Part shown: one piece after another, positions 39,826 through 49,047 of the stretch
How positions within the stretch are numbered: position 1 is the stretch's first letter
How the letters are laid out: every line of letters begins with the position of its first letter
Assembly: GCF_029968095.1 (NCBI RefSeq)
Contig: NZ_JASCIR010000037.1
Coordinates: forward strand, 1-49,723
Length of the DNA stretch: 49,723 nucleotides
From: Streptomyces solicavernae
GTDB lineage: Bacteria > Actinomycetota > Actinomycetes > Streptomycetales > Streptomycetaceae
Direction of reading: 5' to 3'
Position numbers and translations under genes: made by a program
Notes under the pieces: generated by a model
What the model saw: only the letters and a program-made list of their open reading frames with translations
The model's database searches: none
What the model was told of the DNA's origin: nothing

Positions 39826-40934
39826 AGGAGACGGGCGCCTCCTGCGTATGCGTGGTCCCATACGGGCTCGGTGCGGACTTTGGTGCCGGGCCGGGGGGCG
39901 TTGACCATTTGTCCGTCGCCGAGGTAGATGCCGACGTGGTAGATCGTGGCGTTGCTCGTTGGGTCGTACGCGAAGAAGACGAGGTCCCCGGGCCGTAGGG
40001 CTTTCAGTCCGGCTTTGGCGGGGATGCGCTGGCCTTGTTCGGCTTGTTGGGCTGCGGTGCGGGGCAGGTGAATGCCGATCTTGGCGTAGGCGTAGAGGGT
40101 GAGGCCGGAGCAGTCGTATCCGGTGATGTGGGTGCCGGATTTGCCGCCGGGTGAGCAGCAGATGCCGGTGCTGGGGCCGTCGGCGTTGCCGCCGCCCCAG
40201 GAGTACGGCTCGCCTTGTTCGGCGAGGGCGGCATTGATGACGGTGCGGGCGGTGCTGCTGGTGTTCTGGCCGAGGCGGATGGTGCCGTTGCTGAGCTGGG
40301 TGTAGCGGTCGATGCGGGCGAGGACGTCTGTGACGTAGGCCTGGGAGCGGTTGTACTGGTAGATCGCGGCCTTGAGCTGGCTGCGGTCGGTGAGGTTGCG
40401 GCCGTTGCCGCAGAGGTAGACGGCGGCACCGAGGGCGGCGTCGTCGGCGTTGTGCGGGTCTTTCGTGCCGTCGTTGTTGGCGTCGCGGCCGGATCCTTCC
40501 CAGGTGGAGGGCAGGAACTGGAAGGGGCCGACGGCGCGTTCGCCGCTCGCCGTGCCGTCGTAGCGGCCGTTGTCGGTGTCGGCGAACACTGTGGTGTTGC
40601 CTCCGCCGCCGGTGCCGTTGAGGAGGATGCCGTAGATCTTCGGGCGGATGTCGCCGTTGTCGGCGATGGTGCGGTCGGCGGCGTGGTTGGACTCGATGGC
40701 GGCGATGCCGGCGAGGATCGGCCAGCTCATGCCGTTGCACTTGGGGGACTGCTCAGGGAGTTGGGCGGCGGCCTGCTGGTAGGCGGCGAGCATCCGCGGT
40801 GGGATGCCGGCGACCTCGCCGACGGCTTTCGCGTCGGGGACGGCGGGGGTGCTGCTCGCGGCGAACAGGACGTACAGCGTGGACAGTGCGAACAGGCCGA
40901 TGAGGACGGTCGTGCAGCCGAGCATTTTCTTCAC
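39822..40934 (-). CDS. bifunctional peptidoglycan hydrolase (SLT plus NlpC/P60)
   Basis: A 370-aa product from GTG 40934, with GGGAGGACC close upstream and GTGA overlap. One N-terminal membrane helix (6-26). Lytic transglycosylase domain: WPILAGIAAIESNHAADRTI holds the catalytic Glu, then GPFQFLPSTWEGSGRDANND and AALGAAVYLCGNG. NlpC/P60 domain at the C-terminus: GYDCSGLTLYAYAKIGIHLP with the catalytic Cys, then GDLVFFA and YHVGIYLGDGQMV with the His. It opens the cell wall for the secretion channel, like VirB1/TcpG. Confidence 0.9.
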   Translation of the reverse strand: MKKMLGCTTVLIGLFALSTLYVLFAASSTPAVPDAKAVGEVAGIPPRMLAAYQQAAAQLPEQSPKCNGMSWPILAGIAAIESNHAADRTIADNGDIRPKIYGILLNGTGGGGNTTVFADTDNGRYDGTASGERAVGPFQFLPSTWEGSGRDANNDGTKDPHNADDAALGAAVYLCGNGRNLTDRSQLKAAIYQYNRSQAYVTDVLARIDRYTQLSNGTIRLGQNTSSTARTVINAALAEQGEPYSWGGGNADGPSTGICCSPGGKSGTHITGYDCSGLTLYAYAKIGIHLPRTAAQQAEQGQRIPAKAGLKALRPGDLVFFAYDPTSNATIYHVGIYLGDGQMVNAPRPGTKVRTEPVWDHAYAGGARLL

Positions 40935-43267
40935 TGGTCCTCCCCGCGGGTTCGGTTTCCGCGGCGGGTGAGTTGTGCTTCCAGGAGCGGTGAGAAGCGG
41001 CGGACCCGTGCGTCGCCGTTCTCGCGCATGCCGGCGTTGGCGTAGCGGGGGGTGCCGTGCTCGTCGAGCCAGGTCTGGTCCCAGGTGTGTAGCCGGTTCG
41101 CGCGTTCCAGTGGCTGGGAGACGGCCTCGTAGGTGCGGCGTGCGGGGGTGGTCAGGTCGCGCAGGCCGTCGCGGCTGTCGCTCGTCCACCGGTCGGTGAC
41201 CTGCCGGTAGTGGCTGCGCTGGCGGTCGAGTTGTTGGCGCAGGTCGTGGGTGTGTGCGCTCGCTGCGCGCCGGGCGCGGGTCCAGGTCGCGGGCAGTCCG
41301 ACGGTCGAGTAGTAGGCGGCCTTGCCGGTGCCGACCATGACGCGGCCGGCGCGGGTGCGTTTGAGTCCGGCTTCGAGGCGGGCGCCGATCGGGCGGAATT
41401 CGTCGCCTTGGGCGTCGTGGGTGATGCGTCCGGTGCGGCCGTCGATCACCGTGCTGTGGGTGCGGCCGCCGCGGGGCGGGCCGGCCTTCGGCTGCCTGGG
41501 TCCGATCAGCACGCTGTGTGCAGCGCGGGCGGTGAGCGCGAGCGGGGCGAGAGCGCGGCGGCCTTCGGCGTGGGCCTCGCTGAGGAGGGCTGCGGGGTGG
41601 CCGGGCAGGCCGGTGGGGTCGTTCAGGGCGCGCAGGCCTGAGGTGAGGGCGGAGTGGCGGGACATGAACGAGAGGTGGGCGGGTGAGCCCCCCATGCCGC
41701 CGCCGGCACCGTGGTTGAGGGAGGAGAAGGCGGCTGCGGTGGCGGCGGAGTGCTCGCCCATGGTGTGGCTGCCGCCGATCCGGGCGTAGCGCATGCGGGC
41801 GGCGATGCGCTGCCCGAGGGTCTGGCCCTTGCGGAGCATGATGCGGTGCGCGGCGAGGAGGGTGACGGCGAGGCCGACCAGGGTGAGCAGGCGCTCCATC
41901 ATCGGGGTGGAGTTGTCCTTGAGGAGCGCGGCCGCGGCGACGCCGAAGAGGGGGATGATCAGGCAGACGCCGACCAGCAGGAGCATCGCGGAGGCGTAGA
42001 TGCCGACCCACTTCCACAGCGCGGCCCGGTTGGGGCCGGGCAGCAGGGCCCAGGCGAGGACGACCAGGGTGCAGGCGGCGGCGGCGGCGCAGGCGAGTTG
42101 CGCGGCGAACTGGGCCAGGACCATGGCCAGGATGACGATGAAGACGATGGAGGTGGTGAGCAGGACGAGCAGGGCTCCGAACACGCGCTCCCAGCTGTTG
42201 GACGTCATGTAGGCGGCGATGGCCTTGCCCTCGGCGCCCTTTTTCTCGAACTCGGCCTGGGGGTAGGTCTGGCTGGCCATGTCGCGGCACAGGTCACCGG
42301 CCGGCCCCGGGGCACGGTCGCAGTGATCGGTGTTGGGCTTTTTGGGGTCGATGAGCTTTTTGTGGGTCTTGTAGAGGGGGTCGTCCTTGTCGAGGTGCTG
42401 GCCGTACTGGAGGAGCATGTAGGGCTGGACGACGAGGGTTTCGGTGAGGGTGCGGGTGATCGGCCGGGACACGTCGGCAGCCGCGAGCGGCCGCTCGCCA
42501 CTGAGACAGGTGTCGCGGGCGGGGCCGGCGATGGTGTCGCAGGCCTTCTGGCGCTTCTTCTTCTGGGCTTCAGCGGCGGCCGGGTCGTTGGCCGGTGGAG
42601 TCTGGCGGCAGGCTTGCTGAGCGGGGCCGGTGATCAGGTCGCAGGGGTCGGCTCCCTTGGCCTTGTCACCGCCGTTTGAGGTGATGGAGGCCGCCTCCAG
42701 GGCGACGCGCTGGGTCTGCTGGATCGGCCCGTCGTAGCCGAGGAGGACCGTGGGCTTGACGGTGGTGGTCGCCGCGAGCGCGCCGATCACCAGGGTCAGC
42801 ATGATCTCCCCGGCGCCGCGGGCGACGCGGCCGCGCATGATGAGGACGAGGCCGAACACGAACGCCCAGGCGGTGAACACCCCCACCAGGCCCAGCGGTC
42901 CGACGACGTCACGCTCGTAGGCGTCCGAGATTTTCTGCGCCGGGCCGGCCAGTTTGTCCAGGACGGGGAACCGGTAAGCCCAGTCGACGAGCCAGGAACC
43001 GAGTCCGGTGATGGTGCGCGACAGGGCAAAGGATCCGGTGATCATGAACGCCTTGACGGATTCGACAGGCCCGTCGCCGAAGGAGGTGAGCTCGTAGCGG
43101 TCCAGCGGGACGCCTTCGGACGATTCGACGTTGAGAGGGTCGAGGAGACCCCCGGAAGGATCACCGTCGGCGGCGAATGCCGGTGTGCTGGCGGCCGCCG
43201 TCACCAGCGCGGTCAGGACGATCAGGGTCACGGCGGTACGCCACCGGGAGAAGGCGGCCGGGCTCAT
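40931..43267 (-). CDS. VirB6/TrbL-like polytopic membrane protein
   Basis: A 778-aa product from ATG 43267. A signal-like segment (10-33) is followed by membrane helices (about 102-160) and a large loop with five or six Cys (DPCDLITGPAQQAC, then CDTIAGPARDTC). A five-helix core lies at about 360-500 (ALLVLLTTSIVFIVILAMVL and so on), followed by a 250-residue basic C-terminal tail with RMRYARIGGSHTMGE. This fits the TrbL/VirB6-type channel subunit of Gram-positive conjugation systems (TcpH-like). Confidence 0.8.
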   Translation of the reverse strand: MSPAAFSRWRTAVTLIVLTALVTAAASTPAFAADGDPSGGLLDPLNVESSEGVPLDRYELTSFGDGPVESVKAFMITGSFALSRTITGLGSWLVDWAYRFPVLDKLAGPAQKISDAYERDVVGPLGLVGVFTAWAFVFGLVLIMRGRVARGAGEIMLTLVIGALAATTTVKPTVLLGYDGPIQQTQRVALEAASITSNGGDKAKGADPCDLITGPAQQACRQTPPANDPAAAEAQKKKRQKACDTIAGPARDTCLSGERPLAAADVSRPITRTLTETLVVQPYMLLQYGQHLDKDDPLYKTHKKLIDPKKPNTDHCDRAPGPAGDLCRDMASQTYPQAEFEKKGAEGKAIAAYMTSNSWERVFGALLVLLTTSIVFIVILAMVLAQFAAQLACAAAAACTLVVLAWALLPGPNRAALWKWVGIYASAMLLLVGVCLIIPLFGVAAAALLKDNSTPMMERLLTLVGLAVTLLAAHRIMLRKGQTLGQRIAARMRYARIGGSHTMGEHSAATAAAFSSLNHGAGGGMGGSPAHLSFMSRHSALTSGLRALNDPTGLPGHPAALLSEAHAEGRRALAPLALTARAAHSVLIGPRQPKAGPPRGGRTHSTVIDGRTGRITHDAQGDEFRPIGARLEAGLKRTRAGRVMVGTGKAAYYSTVGLPATWTRARRAASAHTHDLRQQLDRQRSHYRQVTDRWTSDSRDGLRDLTTPARRTYEAVSQPLERANRLHTWDQTWLDEHGTPRYANAGMRENGDARVRRFSPLLEAQLTRRGNRTRGEDQ

Positions 43268-43650
43268 GCCTTCCTCCGGGCCAGGTAGCGGATCACGACG
43301 ACGCCGATCACGGCCGGCGTCAGCAGCAGGGCGGCGGCCGGGGTGAAGCCCGACGGCGGTCCGGCGTTGTCCCGGCCCTCGACGCAGTAGGCGTGGGCGG
43401 GTCCGACGATCAGGTCGCACGGGTCGTCCTCGGGCTTCGGCTTCGGGCTGGCCTGGGTGGGGGCGGGTTCGGCGCTGGGGGCGGTGCCCGCGGTGGCGGT
43501 GTGGGGGAAGGCGTTGCCGGTCTGCGGCCACCAGGCGTCGGGGACGCCGGTGTGGGAGAGGACGAGCAGGAGCGTGACGGCGGCCGCGGACAGCAGGACG
43601 GCCAGGGCGCTGGCGAGCCGGGTGCGGCGGGGGCGGAAGGTGTCACTCAT
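43264..43650 (-). CDS. small Cys-containing membrane protein of the transfer system
   Basis: A 128-aa product from ATG 43650. Two membrane helices (about 13-32, LASALAVLLSAAAVTLLLVL; and 105-122) flank an extracellular part with DDPCDLIVGPAHAYCVEG. That Cys motif strikingly repeats the DPCDLITGPAQQAC motif in the VirB6-like protein encoded next. The two may contact or share a fold. Confidence 0.6.
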   Translation of the reverse strand: MSDTFRPRRTRLASALAVLLSAAAVTLLLVLSHTGVPDAWWPQTGNAFPHTATAGTAPSAEPAPTQASPKPKPEDDPCDLIVGPAHAYCVEGRDNAGPPSGFTPAAALLLTPAVIGVVVIRYLARRKA

Positions 43651-46286
43651 CGCGTACTCCCGGATTCGGTGGTGAGGGCCAACGCGGGGGTGGTGTCACC
43701 GTGTCCGGCGGCCAGGACGTCGGTGTCGGGGGTGGTGTAGATGTCGGCGGCGATCCGGGGCACGCCCGGGACGAGGGTTTTGAACCGGCCGATGCGCATG
43801 CGGGGGTCGCGGGCGAGGAACTCGCCGGCGCGGTCTCTCTCGCCGAACGGGGAGAGGTCGGTGGTGACCGTGCGCAGCAGGTCGTCGTCGTCGCCGGGAA
43901 GGCCGAGCCATTCCAGGCCGCGGGCGGCCAGGACTTCGTCGCCGGTGCGGGACAGGAACCGGTAGGCGAGCAGTCCCTGCGCGGTGGAGGAGCCGAGTTC
44001 GAGGACGTCGTGGCAGCCGAGGCCGACGCCGGCGCCGTGCTTGCGTCCGTCGAAGACGACTTCGTCGACCAACGCTTGGCCCTCGGCGGAGGAGGTGAGC
44101 CAGTACGCCTCGTCCAGCGGCAGCAGCGTGAAGCGGCGGTCGGTGAAGGCGACTTCACGGGCGATCGCGGCGATGAGGTAGAGCACGGCGCGGCCGATGA
44201 GGGCCTCCAGCGGCTGCGTGCGCATCAGCTCGGGGTTCGTGACCGCTTCGCGGGGCGGCAGGGTGAGGCCGGTGGTGGTGATGACGACGAAGTCGCTGGA
44301 CACCTGGGAGGTGAGGTCGAGCGGCGGCAGGTCGGGGTTGAACACGGCGGCGGCGAGCGGCTCGTCGGCGGCGACCTGCAGCCACTCCAGCAGGGACGTC
44401 GCCCGCTGGGCGCGGGCGCTGTCGCCGTCGGCCATCTCCTTGAGGGCGATGAGGACTTGCGCCATGCACGGTGCGGGGGCGGAGGCGGCCTGGGCGACGG
44501 CCTTCTTCAGCAGCGCCCCGTACTCGGTCATCGGGCCGATGCCGAGCTGCACGGTGAGGTAGCTGAGCGCGTAGCGGGCGCCGGTGGCCGGGTCGTCGAA
44601 AACCCGCAGGGGGTCGATGGACAGTTCGGCCTTGGCGGCGTCGACGACCTGGCAGCGGCCGGCGGCCGCGGACCGTGCGAAGCGGGCCCATTCCCGCTGC
44701 CGGGTGCGGTCGATGGCGATGACGCGGCCGCCTCGGTCGACGATGGCGGAGGAGATCTCCTTGAGCAGGACGCTCTTGCCGCCGCCGAGGTCACCGGCGA
44801 TCCCGAATGACGCGGAGGCGTTGCGGGAGGGGGCGTCGGCGATGTTGAGGAGGGTGGGGGTGACGGTGCCGGTGTCCTGGCTGATGCCGACCATGACGCC
44901 GTTGCCGTCGCCGAACCCTTGCCCGGTGAGGGCGCCGTGCATGGCCCAGTCCTCGCCGAACTGGTACTGCGTGTACTCGTTCAGCGGGCCGGGGGTGCGG
45001 GTGGCGGGCAGGGTGAGGGCGAAGGCGTCTTCCTGGCCGCCGACCGGCCGCACCAGGCGGAAGTGGCCGGGCCGCAGGCGGGCTTGAAGGGCGCGGGCCC
45101 GCTCGTCGGCCTCGGCGGCTGTCGTGCCCCAGACGGTCAGGACGGTCACCGAGCGGACCTCGGTCTCGATCGTGTTGCGCGAGGCGCGGGCGCTGACGTC
45201 GCCGAGGTCCTCGGCGGCGTCGTGCATGTCGTCGGGCAGTCCGGTCTCGCGCCGGGCGGCGTACTGCTCGGCCTGGTCGACCAGGTCGCGCTTCTTCTTC
45301 GTGACCTCCTGGACGACCTTCTCGGTGGGCACGAGCGTCATGTCGCAGACCCAGTCGACGCCGAACGGCATGCGGTCCAGCTGCGCGAGGAAGTCGCCGC
45401 CGTCGGCGGTGTACTTGCGGGGCATCTCCGCCAGTGCCAGGTGCGCCTGGTAGGAGGTGCCGGCCTCGGAGGTCACTTGCAGCCACGGCCGTCCCAGCCG
45501 CGCCCGGCCCTTCTTCGTACGGGAGGTGCCGCGCTTGCCGGGCTTCGCGGGCGTGGGCGTGGGGGTCGTGTCGTCGGTTCCGCCCTCCAGGAGGCGGACC
45601 TGGCCGAGGTCGGTGTGTGCGGGGGCGCGCAGCATGCCGCTGACGAGGCGGCTGCCACGGGCAAAGGCGGTGGAGGACTCGGACAGCAGGGGCTCGTCCA
45701 GGCCGCGGGCGACGGCGTGCTGGTGCATCCACACGATCTCGGCCGGGCTCGCCGGGGTGAGGGTGAGGCCGCCCTCAAGCTCGGCGGTGATCTCCCGGGC
45801 GCGCTGCTGGCACTCTGCGACCTCGGTGGCGGACACGGGCGCCGGGGGCAGGCCGAGCATGCTGGCCAGTTCGGCCCAGCCGGAGGCGAGCGCGGCGCTC
45901 AGCCCGGCGCGGGCCCCGGCCGCCTGCAGCGGGATGGTGAGCCACAGGGTGCGCTGGTGCATCTCCACCGGGGTGGTGAGGTCTTCGCCCGCGAGGAGCT
46001 GCAGTTGGGCATCGGCGACCTCTGCCCAGTACGGGCGCGCGTGCAGGTCGACGCCCTCGACGGTGCGGGCGATGACCTCGCCCGGGTCGGTGCGGGCGCA
46101 CAGCCCGTACAGGCGGGCCGTGCCGGGCAGGGAGCGGACCAGGGAGGTGACCCGGCCGATGAGCTCTTCGCGGGTGCGGGCGTTCATGTAGCGGGAGCCC
46201 TGCGGGGCGAGCGCCCAGATTCCCCAGACCTCGCCGGTGGTGGACCACACGAGGTTGTCGACGATGTGACGGATGGCGAGCTTCAC
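43647..46286 (-). CDS. virB4: VirB4-like conjugation ATPase
   Basis: An 879-aa product from GTG 46286 (GTGA overlap). The N-terminal half follows the TcpF/VirB4 pattern (LARGLDEPLLS, then MPFGVDWVCDMTLVPTEKV). Walker A is GDLGGGKSV (498-506). The Walker B region is FTLLPLDEAYWLTSS, followed by DEVVFDGRKHGAGVG and the Gln/Arg-type motif FLSRTGDEVLAARGLEWLG. It powers assembly and substrate transfer of the secretion system at the membrane. Confidence 0.88.
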   Translation of the reverse strand: MKLAIRHIVDNLVWSTTGEVWGIWALAPQGSRYMNARTREELIGRVTSLVRSLPGTARLYGLCARTDPGEVIARTVEGVDLHARPYWAEVADAQLQLLAGEDLTTPVEMHQRTLWLTIPLQAAGARAGLSAALASGWAELASMLGLPPAPVSATEVAECQQRAREITAELEGGLTLTPASPAEIVWMHQHAVARGLDEPLLSESSTAFARGSRLVSGMLRAPAHTDLGQVRLLEGGTDDTTPTPTPAKPGKRGTSRTKKGRARLGRPWLQVTSEAGTSYQAHLALAEMPRKYTADGGDFLAQLDRMPFGVDWVCDMTLVPTEKVVQEVTKKKRDLVDQAEQYAARRETGLPDDMHDAAEDLGDVSARASRNTIETEVRSVTVLTVWGTTAAEADERARALQARLRPGHFRLVRPVGGQEDAFALTLPATRTPGPLNEYTQYQFGEDWAMHGALTGQGFGDGNGVMVGISQDTGTVTPTLLNIADAPSRNASASFGIAGDLGGGKSVLLKEISSAIVDRGGRVIAIDRTRQREWARFARSAAAGRCQVVDAAKAELSIDPLRVFDDPATGARYALSYLTVQLGIGPMTEYGALLKKAVAQAASAPAPCMAQVLIALKEMADGDSARAQRATSLLEWLQVAADEPLAAAVFNPDLPPLDLTSQVSSDFVVITTTGLTLPPREAVTNPELMRTQPLEALIGRAVLYLIAAIAREVAFTDRRFTLLPLDEAYWLTSSAEGQALVDEVVFDGRKHGAGVGLGCHDVLELGSSTAQGLLAYRFLSRTGDEVLAARGLEWLGLPGDDDDLLRTVTTDLSPFGERDRAGEFLARDPRMRIGRFKTLVPGVPRIAADIYTTPDTDVLAAGHGDTTPALALTTESGSTR

Positions 46287-46876
46287 CGCAGGTCCCCCTC
46301 GTACTGGTTGAACATCTGCTGCAGCGGCGTCGGGACGGGCTTCACCACCGGCGCGGCCGCGGCGTGCCGCTTGCGGCGGTGGAAGGGGCCGGGGCGCGGT
46401 GTGCGCTGTAGGGCCGGCCGCGGGCGGGCCGCACGAGCGGAGCGTGCGGGCGCTGGCGCGGGTTCGGCGGCGGGCGCGGGTTCGGCGGCGGTAGTGGAGA
46501 CGAGGATGCTGCCCTGCAGCAGCTGGGTGCGCGGGGCGCGGGCGGTGCGGCCGGCGATCCGTCCGGTGGAGGGCTGCAGGAGGTAGCGGAGCCAGCCGTA
46601 GGCGATCCACAGCAGGGAGCGGCCTCCGATGCGGCTGGCGCGTGCGGCCCATACGGCTACGCCGAGGGCGATGACGGGGAGCGGGCCCAGCGGCGCCCAC
46701 CAGGAGAACGTCTTGATCAGCACGTAGATCCCGGCGGCGGCGATGACGAGCTGGGGCACGGTGTACGGGCCGAGCGGCAGCGTCCAGTCGCCGATCTTCC
46801 CGAGGACCCAGGGGTAGCGGCGGGCGCGGGTGTAGCTCCGGCCGATCCGTACGGGGACAACAGCGCTGCTGCTCAT
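46283..46876 (-). CDS. PrgI/TcpE-like (VirB3-type) subunit
   Basis: A 197-aa product from ATG 46876. Two close membrane helices (about 41-57, VPQLVIAAAGIYVLIK; and 62-78, LGPLPVIALGVAVWAA) form a hairpin after a soluble start. A basic Pro/Arg/Ala-rich cytosolic tail ends QMFNQYEGDLR. This matches the PrgI family, which partners with VirB4 in Gram-positive transfer systems. Confidence 0.75.
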   Translation of the reverse strand: MSSSAVVPVRIGRSYTRARRYPWVLGKIGDWTLPLGPYTVPQLVIAAAGIYVLIKTFSWWAPLGPLPVIALGVAVWAARASRIGGRSLLWIAYGWLRYLLQPSTGRIAGRTARAPRTQLLQGSILVSTTAAEPAPAAEPAPAPARSARAARPRPALQRTPRPGPFHRRKRHAAAAPVVKPVPTPLQQMFNQYEGDLR

Positions 46877-47199
46877 GCCGGTTCACCCCCCTTGGCGGGC
46901 TCGGGCGTCGTGGCAGGGCTGGAGTACGTCGGGATCTGGGAAGGGGCACCGATGTTGGTGATCTCGTCGGTGACGGAGTCGCCGAGGTCGTCGCGGGCGT
47001 CGTAGATGCCCAGGGCCAGGACGAGACCGATCAGCGCGCCGATACCGGCCTTCATCGAGAACTTCTGGACGACCTTGACGACGACGATGATCCCGAGGAC
47101 GACCTTGAGGCTGCCGTCTGCCCAGTCACCGCCGAGGTTGAGGAAGTGGTCGCCGATTTCCTTGAGGTCACCGGCGAGGACATGGTGGGTGGTGTTCAT
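46873..47199 (-). CDS. small membrane subunit (TrbC/VirB2-like or TcpD-like)
   Basis: A 108-aa product from ATG 47199. An amphipathic start (HHVLAGDLKEIGDHFLNLGG) leads into two helices (about 32-47, LKVVLGIIVVVKVVQ; and 51-67, AGIGALIGLVLALGIYD) and a Pro/Ala tail. Size and place between TcpC-like and PrgI-like genes fit the VirB2/TcpD slot. Confidence 0.65.
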   Translation of the reverse strand: MNTTHHVLAGDLKEIGDHFLNLGGDWADGSLKVVLGIIVVVKVVQKFSMKAGIGALIGLVLALGIYDARDDLGDSVTDEITNIGAPSQIPTYSSPATTPEPAKGGEPA

Positions 47200-48212
47200 C
47201 GCGTCCTCTTCGGGCTCGTGGTGGTGTCGGTGTCACGGGAGGTCTCCAGGCCGGACTGCACGGCCCGGACCTCCCAGCGGCCGTCGCGGGCTTGGAGCTT
47301 GAGCGCGTACGCCAGCGGCCAGACCCGGCCGTCGGTGTCGCTCACGGTGATCTGCGCCCGGACCCGCACGGTGGCGCCGTCCGCACCGGCCGCGCCGTCG
47401 GTGCGCCCCACGGAGCGCACGTCGTCGACGCTCACGTCCGCCGCGTGCGCGGACGCCGGGGCGGGCAGCGTGGTGCCGGGGGCGAGGTAGCGGTCGGCGC
47501 CGCCGTCTGTGGCCGTGAGGTAGGCGGTGAGGAACTCCCCCACCGTGGAGGACAGCTCCGAGCCGGTCGGGACGGCGGCCTCGTACGGGGATTCGGGCTC
47601 GGCGGCCGCCGAGGGCCCGGCGACCTCGGCGGGCGCCGCGGCGACCGCGAACTCCTGCTTCCCGCCAGGGGCCGCCGTCGTGTCCGTCACCGTGACGGGC
47701 AGCGCGAAGTAGCGGACGAGCCCCGGCTGCTGCGCGCTGGAGCCCGAAGACGGCTTCGGGGTCGGCTCGTTGAAGTGCACGGCAATCGTCACGGACCAGG
47801 AACCGCCGCCCTGGCGCTCGGTCCGTACTGCGGCCAGGCGCTCGGCGGTCGGCGGGTGCTCTCCCCAGACGGGCAGCGGCACGGACGGGGCCATGGCCCG
47901 CAGCTGCCGCGCGGCCGGTCCGTCCTCGCTGCTGCCGGCGCGCAGCCACAGGCCGAGGAACAGCTCGGCGTACCCGGCTGGCGCGGCGGACGTCTGCGTC
48001 GTGCTCTGCGTCTTGGTGACGGGTGCGGACTGCCTGCCCTCCTGCGGACGCGCGGAGGAGAGGTTGGCGAGGAGGGCGAGCGGGCCGCTGGCCACGGCGA
48101 GCCAGACCGCTGCGCGTACGAGCGCGGTGCGCCGGAGGGACAGGCGCCGTACGCGGGGCGGGCCGCCGGAGTCGGGAGGGCCGCTGCGGTCGCGGCGTGG
48201 AACGTGGGGCAT
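47196..48212 (-). CDS. TcpC-like (VirB8-type) conjugation protein
   Basis: A 338-aa product from ATG 48212, with GAGGAG about eight bases upstream; it is the first gene of the block. A basic N-terminus is followed by one membrane helix (about 32-50, VRAAVWLAVASGPLALLANL). Two NTF2-like domains follow: the first contains AGYAELFLGLWLRAGS and LVRYFALPVTVTDTT, the second GEFLTAYLTATDGGADRYLA and VWPLAYALKLQARDGRWEVR. This is the plan of TcpC, the outer scaffold of FATA-type secretion systems. Confidence 0.85.
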   Translation of the reverse strand: MPHVPRRDRSGPPDSGGPPRVRRLSLRRTALVRAAVWLAVASGPLALLANLSSARPQEGRQSAPVTKTQSTTQTSAAPAGYAELFLGLWLRAGSSEDGPAARQLRAMAPSVPLPVWGEHPPTAERLAAVRTERQGGGSWSVTIAVHFNEPTPKPSSGSSAQQPGLVRYFALPVTVTDTTAAPGGKQEFAVAAAPAEVAGPSAAAEPESPYEAAVPTGSELSSTVGEFLTAYLTATDGGADRYLAPGTTLPAPASAHAADVSVDDVRSVGRTDGAAGADGATVRVRAQITVSDTDGRVWPLAYALKLQARDGRWEVRAVQSGLETSRDTDTTTSPKRTR

Positions 48213-48323
48213 GGACGTGCTCCTCGGGGCTAGGTGTTGGTCGATGCCTCACTGTTCGCCGGGGCGCTCACCGCCCGGCTCCCCACCAACTGCCGCCTGC
48301 CGTCACGAGGTCATAACTCTGTG

Positions 48324-49041
48324 CGTGGTGAGTCCGGGGCACGGTCGTGGTGAGTGAGACAGCGCGCCCACAAGCCGCCGTGGTGAGTGACGGAGCCTTC
48401 TCCTGCCTGCACGGTCCTGGGGGTGTTGAGCGAAGGGGGAGCGGTCTCCATCGGCGGGCGGCGCGCCGGTGGAATGGGACAGCCCGGCGGCGTTGACCGC
48501 GTTGGAAAAACGGCCGCGGCGGCGGCCGGTGGAACCCGTCGAGCGATGGCTCCGGCGTTCCAACGCAGCCCGCGCCGGTGGTTCGTTCCAGGGCTGCGAT
48601 CGTCCATCGCAGGTGCAGCGTTGGACCGGTGACGGCACCCATCGGACGGCTGCGATGGGTGCCGATGGGTGCGGTCCGGCGGGTGGTGGATACGGACTCA
48701 CCACGGCGGTGACGGGCACGGTTGTTCACTCACCACGGTTGGAAAAATGCAGGTCAGCGCGTTCCAACGCCGTGGTGAGCGGCAAACTCACCACGGCGAT
48801 GGGCCGGTTGGAACCACCACTCACCCAACCGCCCGTCGGCACTCCGGCGGGTGACCGATGGGTCCCAGTGGGGGCGCGGCCGATGGGCGATGGGTGGGCG
48901 CGGTGGGTGGTGGAACGCGGCCGATGAGTGGCCGTTCCAACGCCGTTCCAACGGTGGCCCGTCGCAAAGATTCCAACGTCCACTGCAGCGGTTGGAACGA
49001 CGAGGCCGTTGGAATCGCGGTGCGGTCAGGCCCGGTTGGAA
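48324..49041. repeat. array of two interspersed short repeats (candidate origin/centromere)
   Basis: No gene fits here. CGTGGTGAG/CTCACCACG occurs at 48324, 48346, 48379, 48697, 48729, 48771 and 48787. GTTGGAA/TTCCAAC occurs at 48501, 48558, 48738, 48762, 48807, 48935, 48946, 48971, 48991, 49008 and 49035, often as CGTTCCAACG. Degenerate copies (such as GTTGGAC at 48620) and CGATGGG/CCATCG motifs lie among them. CGCCGTGGTGAG (48768-48779) and its complement at 48787-48798 form a 12-bp inverted repeat. The array separates the transfer operon from a predicted DNA-binding protein gene. It may be iterons, a parS-like site, an operator array or oriT. Confidence 0.7.
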
Positions 49042-49047
49042 TCGGGA

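Noticed and set aside
48268..48983. Several overlapping frames in the repeat array
   Set aside because: They consist of translated repeats (His/Arg/Pro/Gly-rich) on both strands with no start signals. The DNA repeats explain them.
48324..49041. CRISPR array
   Set aside because: The repeat units are only 7-12 bp, occur in both orientations and have irregular spacing; no cas gene is present.
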